From Tubulanus polymorphus (taxonomy: Eukaryota; Nemertea; Palaeonemertea; Tubulaniformes; Tubulanidae): a stretch of DNA of 64,000 bases. Under the pieces are notes generated by a model. That model was not told the DNA's origin, did not search any database, and saw nothing but the letters and a program-made list of their open reading frames with translations. Made by a program: the position numbers and the translations under genes. Numbering within the stretch: position 1 is the stretch's first letter; each line of letters opens with the position of its first letter. This document shows positions 60,219 to 64,000 of this stretch, in pieces. The DNA lies in assembly GCF_964204645.1 (NCBI RefSeq), contig NC_134029.1, positions 14,996,850 to 15,060,849 of the forward strand. Reading direction: 5' to 3'.

Positions 60219-61277
60219 ATGTCGACTGGAGGGGAGACGACGTACGGTGCGGGTGGCTCACGGGAACGATCCGCTGTAAGCAACGACACTGTTCTGCAGG
60301 CCCTCTCTGGCCTTCGCGAACAGGTGGACACAGCCACGGCGTTCATGAATTTCTCTTTGCTCCCTAAATTTACGGGACGAGACGACCAGTGCGTCTCTGA
60401 TTGGTTCAAAGGATTTGACCGTTTGGCCGATCTAAGGGGTTGGAACGATGACGCTAAAAAGAAACAGTTGTATTGGTTTTTGGCTGGCCCGGCCCTAATC
60501 TTATTTAATGATCTTCGAATTGATCAGGGAACCGATGCGACCGGTGGCAAAGTTGTCACTCCCTGGGAAAATATTGTCCGTGCGTTTTGCGCGCAATTTA
60601 GCCCCACCTCGTGGGCTTTGGTCAAGGAGTCGGCTTTGACGACGATGCGACAGGGGGAGACACAACCGGTCGATAGGTTTGCAGAAGAGATTGATCGTGT
60701 GGCCTCGAGTTTGAAATTTTCGGACCACCAGAAAAAGATGTTACTAATTAACAACTCTCGCCCTGACATCTCTGTCTACCTGTTGTCACAGCGTCCGACG
60801 ACATTTAGGGATGCATGGGAGGCAGCCAGAATGGCGGAGCATATCGAACAACGTAAAGCTCTGTCGTCTCCCAAGGTATCGCAAATTGGGACCGAACCAA
60901 ATAAAGCGATGGGTGACGTTATGGCTGAATTACGGGACATGTTCCGCCAAATTATGGACATCCAGAAGTCTACCCGTACTCAGCGGAATGATAGAGCCGC
61001 ATTTTATAGCGAAAGCCGCCCGTTACAAAGGTCACAGGATGGCCAGGTGGTGTGCTTTCAATGTCACGCCCCTGGTCATTACGCCAGGAATTGCCCGACG
61101 TGGCGTTACGACCAACAAAGGTCACCAAACCGGGACGCATTTCAGCGTGATAATCGCCGTCCCCAAAATGCTAGTAGGGGTCAGTTTCGGCCACAGAATA
61201 TTGGGCGTGGCTCCCAAGGGGCTAATCGAACATTTGGTCAGGGAAACGACCGGAGACCTCATCCTATGGACCGATAA
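60219..61277 (+). CDS. gag: Retrotransposon Gag polyprotein with zinc knuckle
   Basis: An intact 352-codon ORF starts at ATG 60,219. Residues about 50-220 form a capsid-like retrotransposon Gag domain (FTGRDDQCVSDWFKGFDRLADLRGW, MRQGETQPVDRFAEEIDRVA). A CCHC knuckle (CFQCHAPGHYARNC, about residues 276-289) follows, then an Arg/Gln/Asn-rich basic tail. Gag packages the element's RNA into particles. The GC-richer codon use differs sharply from the viral element to the left. The 3' end contains a -1 slippery heptamer 28 nt before the stop. The family is metaviral/Gypsy-like or a related LTR group. Confidence 0.9.
   Translation: MSTGGETTYGAGGSRERSAVSNDTVLQALSGLREQVDTATAFMNFSLLPKFTGRDDQCVSDWFKGFDRLADLRGWNDDAKKKQLYWFLAGPALILFNDLRIDQGTDATGGKVVTPWENIVRAFCAQFSPTSWALVKESALTTMRQGETQPVDRFAEEIDRVASSLKFSDHQKKMLLINNSRPDISVYLLSQRPTTFRDAWEAARMAEHIEQRKALSSPKVSQIGTEPNKAMGDVMAELRDMFRQIMDIQKSTRTQRNDRAAFYSESRPLQRSQDGQVVCFQCHAPGHYARNCPTWRYDQQRSPNRDAFQRDNRRPQNASRGQFRPQNIGRGSQGANRTFGQGNDRRPHPMDR
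61241..61247 (+). promoter_or_regulatory. -1 ribosomal frameshift site GGGAAAC
   Basis: In the gag frame the heptamer reads G GGA AAC, the X XXY YYZ form. A -1 slip enters the frame that stays open to 63,286 (protease ORF). The gag stop is 28 nt downstream. GC-rich sequence that could pair (gacc with gggtc) follows at 61,255-61,287. Confidence 0.75.
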
Positions 61278-61410
61278 GGGTGGGGTCGCGCAATGAATGG
61301 TCAACTGAGCCCTCGCCGGACTCGTTAATAAGGAGTGATTATTGGTGGGATGACACATATTCGGGTTATCATAGTTATGATGATGACAGTCCGGTAATTG
61401 ATGATTATAT

Positions 61411-61473
<63 letters not shown>

Positions 61474-63286
61474 CGATGATGATGATGATTATTTAGAGGA
61501 CGATAGGGATGATATATTTGACATGTCATTTGATCAGGGCGACATGCTAGCTGATTCAGTTGACGATTATTTTGGACCTGAGGAAAATTGTACTGCGTAT
61601 TACTTTCATAACAATGAGTCTCTGAATTTAGATAGGTTTGCCGGCCATCACACTCCTTCATGGGGTGCTGATGACGTTTATGACATTCAAGATCGTAACT
61701 TTGGGGATAGCTGGAGGGACAATTCCCAGTTGTCGTTAGATGGAAATTTTTATATGGATCAGGGATCCAATTTTGAGGACATCTGGAGGGACAATTCCCA
61801 GTTGTCGGCTACTTACGAGCATATAAAAAGACACAGGAGGGTTACGTTTAGCGATCCGGTTAAATTGCAGGAGGTACGTGCTGATATGGCGTGCTCGGGT
61901 GACAATATTAGTATTGATAGGTCACACCCTAGAGGGGTTAATGGTCCGACGGATTCGGCAGAAGATGACCTTTTTAGAGATAGGAAGTCTCATTTAGATT
62001 GTCACGAAGGCACTTTTGATCAGTATAGGTACCCAGCAACCTCCGAATCAGCAATACAATGTGATCTTGTGTCATCAGGTTCAAGTAGTAGTAATAATTC
62101 ACGATCGGAATGTCTTAATGATCAGAGTAATATGGAAACTATTTTGTCAAAGATATCTAGTCAGGAGTCAATGTCGGAGAATTTGTGTCACTCGTTTGAA
62201 AGAGGACAGAACATTCCTGTCACCTCAAATGCCAGCAGTTTCCACCATCCAGTTGGGGATGGAATGTCCCATGAACAGGACAGAGGTCAAGTTGTCCTCA
62301 CGTCTAAACCGAATATGCCAATCATCGAAAATGTTGGGATAGGAGATTCGAACTCCGATTGTCAACCAACTATTCACTGTCATGAACAACTTCCACTTAT
62401 TACGACGACTTTAGGTAACACGCCAACCAACAACATAGGGTCTCTTTCTAGTCAGAATAATCCTATTGAACAAGAGGTTTATTCCCCGTCAATCATGGCA
62501 ACTGTCGCTAACCGAGTGACAGGTAGCCATTCGGGGACACCGTTAAGTATTTTGATCGACATGGGCGCCGAAATATTTGTATTATCGAACGATTATTTTA
62601 CGACTCATCCTCAGATATCAAATGGCCCTTTGCAGGTCGGTCAATTCCAATCTGCCCGTGGGGTAGATGGAACTAAATTTGACCTGAGAGGAGTTATTTC
62701 TGTGGATTTTGTGTTAGGCAATTTGGAAATTACGCACTCTATGTACGTGGTAGACGGTATCACGTCCGATGTAATTCTTGGAGCTGATTTCTTAGAACAA
62801 AACCAGGCAGTTATCGATTATGCTAAAAAGGCTCTCTTGTTGCCAGGCGCCGACATAATTTACTTTAGTAATGATGTCATTTTGCGGAAATCTTCGTCGG
62901 TTAAAGTCACGCGTATGACTGTTATTCCCCCTTCATGCGATGTCACCGTAGACCGTAAGTGGTTAATTGACAAGTCTCAGTCATCGATTGCAGCCTTTGA
63001 GCCTGTACATTATTCGAGAATGCGTGATCTCATGAGCGCAAGGTCAGTTGTTAGCGTCATGCCATCAAGGCATAGGCTTCGAGTCACGAACCCTACGTCA
63101 CGACACGTCACCCTCTTTGAAGATACGTGTCGTAGTGATTCGTGGACAGATGGGTGGTCACTTGACCGATCACTCAAAACAGAGGCGAAGTCAGGACAGC
63201 TTCCTCGGCCACCGGAGGTGTCTATCACACATGTGGAAGACCCTCAGACGTCAGACGAAATTTGTAAGTATAATCGAATTATTTAG
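61244..63286 (+). CDS. Protease region of the retrotransposon (Gag-Pro frame)
   Basis: This frame is reached by -1 frameshift from gag; it has no ATG near its start. It begins with an acidic region holding about 25 consecutive Asp from a (GAT)n tract (about 61,413-61,488), followed by a long low-complexity acidic/Ser-rich stretch with two DIWRDNSQLS/DSWRDNSQLS repeats. The retropepsin domain is near the end: SILIDMGAEIFVLS (about 62,548) with SDVILGADFLE (about 62,767). The active-site triad is D-M-G where D-T-G or D-S-G is usual, so the enzyme may be inactive. No reverse transcriptase follows before the stop at 63,284-63,286. Confidence 0.75.
61413..61488 (+). repeat. (GAT)n microsatellite encoding poly-Asp
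   Basis: About 25 nearly pure GAT codons, with one GAC, lie inside the protease reading frame. Confidence 0.95.
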
Positions 63287-64000
63287 AGTTTGGATCAAGA
63301 TGCATACGTCCTATTGAAAATTATGAATTGTATACGGTAAGCGTCTCTTCAGTAAGTTATCGAAATATAATTACATAAGTGTTGTGAAACTGAAGTATAT
63401 ATAACGCATTGTTGCCAATGAGTTAACTCCTGATCTGGGTTTAATCTAATATAGGAGATAAAGACAACCATAAATAAAAGTGAATAATAGCTTGATTGTC
63501 GTGATATTGGTTTTTTTTTGCTGAAATATCACTAGTCTCTAGGATTTATTTTCTGTAGTCTGAATGGATGTCATTGCTTGTCAGTTAGAAAAGAAAGAGT
63601 TATGAAATATTTATATAATCTCTGTGTTTTTATTTGATTGTAAGGTACCCTTATCGGATTTGTGAAGATGAGACCGTCGGGATATGACAGCACTACGATG
63701 GAAGAATGTCTTCTTCTGTCAACCGCAATAGATGTTGACGGGTACCCCCTGATAGTGACCATATGGAGATGGGGACTTGTTGGGAGGTATCATGAAACTC
63801 TATTCGATGCAACTGATAGTTTGAAAAACCAGCAACTGGTATGCTCTGGCCGAGATGGGTGATATTAATTCACCGATTCGTCAATTAACGAGGAAAAAGG
63901 AACAACTATATACAGCCTACAACAACGATCTAGGGCGTTGCCGTTTCAACGGGATGGAATCATGCTCGATGATAAGTCATGCGATTCTGGCCATTGTTAG
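63287..64000 (+). other. Region after the protease ORF; possible spliced continuation
   Basis: No reverse transcriptase motif is visible. A consensus donor GTAAGT at 63,264-63,269 inside the protease ORF and an acceptor (pyrimidine-rich, ...gattgtaag, ending 63,644) define a 381-nt intron candidate, a multiple of three. It would join the same frame to 63,645-63,863 (includes DGYPLIVTIWRWGLVGRYHE). I do not recognise that exon. This is an inference. Confidence 0.3.

Noticed and set aside
61122-61661. A minus-strand His-rich ORF
   Set aside because: The poly-His is the complement of the (GAT)n tract in the protease frame.

Overview
The window looks like repeat-rich nuclear DNA of an animal, probably a marine invertebrate. 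The phylum cannot be fixed from sequence alone. Supporting signs are tRNA-derived SINE-like sequence, MITEs with TTAA target sites, an LTR retrotransposon, splice-site-like signals, and a Polinton/adintovirus-type integrated DNA virus. There are no rRNA genes, no complete tRNA genes, no CRISPR array and no bacterial operons.

1-38,072 is mostly one complex repeat family. Its core is a 31-bp minisatellite (TTTTGGTTTTRTCGCCCGCGACAATTCATTA), present in about ten blocks of 0.3-2.3 kb. The flanks are conserved: hairpin plus (ATT)n, a block at cgttacaaaagcactgtcgg, and GTTCGAAC-rich repeats. From 18.45 kb the whole unit is tandemly repeated every 4.0-4.6 kb, and one unit is a chimera of two others. 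Other families inserted here are a 1.4-kb repeat carrying CTCF-like and YY1-like motifs, a TTAA-flanked foldback MITE, and a strongly palindromic block at 16.7-17.96 kb. The long ORFs across the minisatellite are by-products of a 31-bp period without stop codons. The interval 6.0-10.86 kb is mostly unique, with weak signs of a minus-strand host gene.

39.2-57.0 kb is an AT-rich integrated virus of the Polinton (Maverick)/adintovirus type. Plus-strand genes: protein-primed DNA polymerase B, an SSB-like small protein, a penton-like minor capsid protein, several membrane or structural proteins, the major capsid protein, and a zinc-finger protein with 8-residue repeats. Minus-strand genes converge on these from the right: a DUF-like gene split by a piggyBac-type MITE, two small overlapping genes, a helical protein, a membrane protein, a chromodomain integrase, and the packaging ATPase. 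Gene borders are compact (ATGA or 8-nt overlaps). Most starts sit inside a TAAATAAATG-like motif, often after a T-run. Most genes carry one or two frameshifts or stops, so the copy is decayed or its assembly has homopolymer errors. No adenain-type protease and no clear terminal inverted repeats were found.

57.06-57.7 kb resembles an LTR plus leader. About 58.8-64 kb holds the 5' part of another LTR retrotransposon: a TATA box, a primer-binding-site-like sequence, a leader with seven tRNA T-arm-like hairpins, gag with a zinc knuckle, a canonical -1 slippery heptamer (GGGAAAC) in the right frame, and a protease ORF with a long poly-Asp tract and a D-M-G active-site triad. No reverse transcriptase is visible before the window ends.
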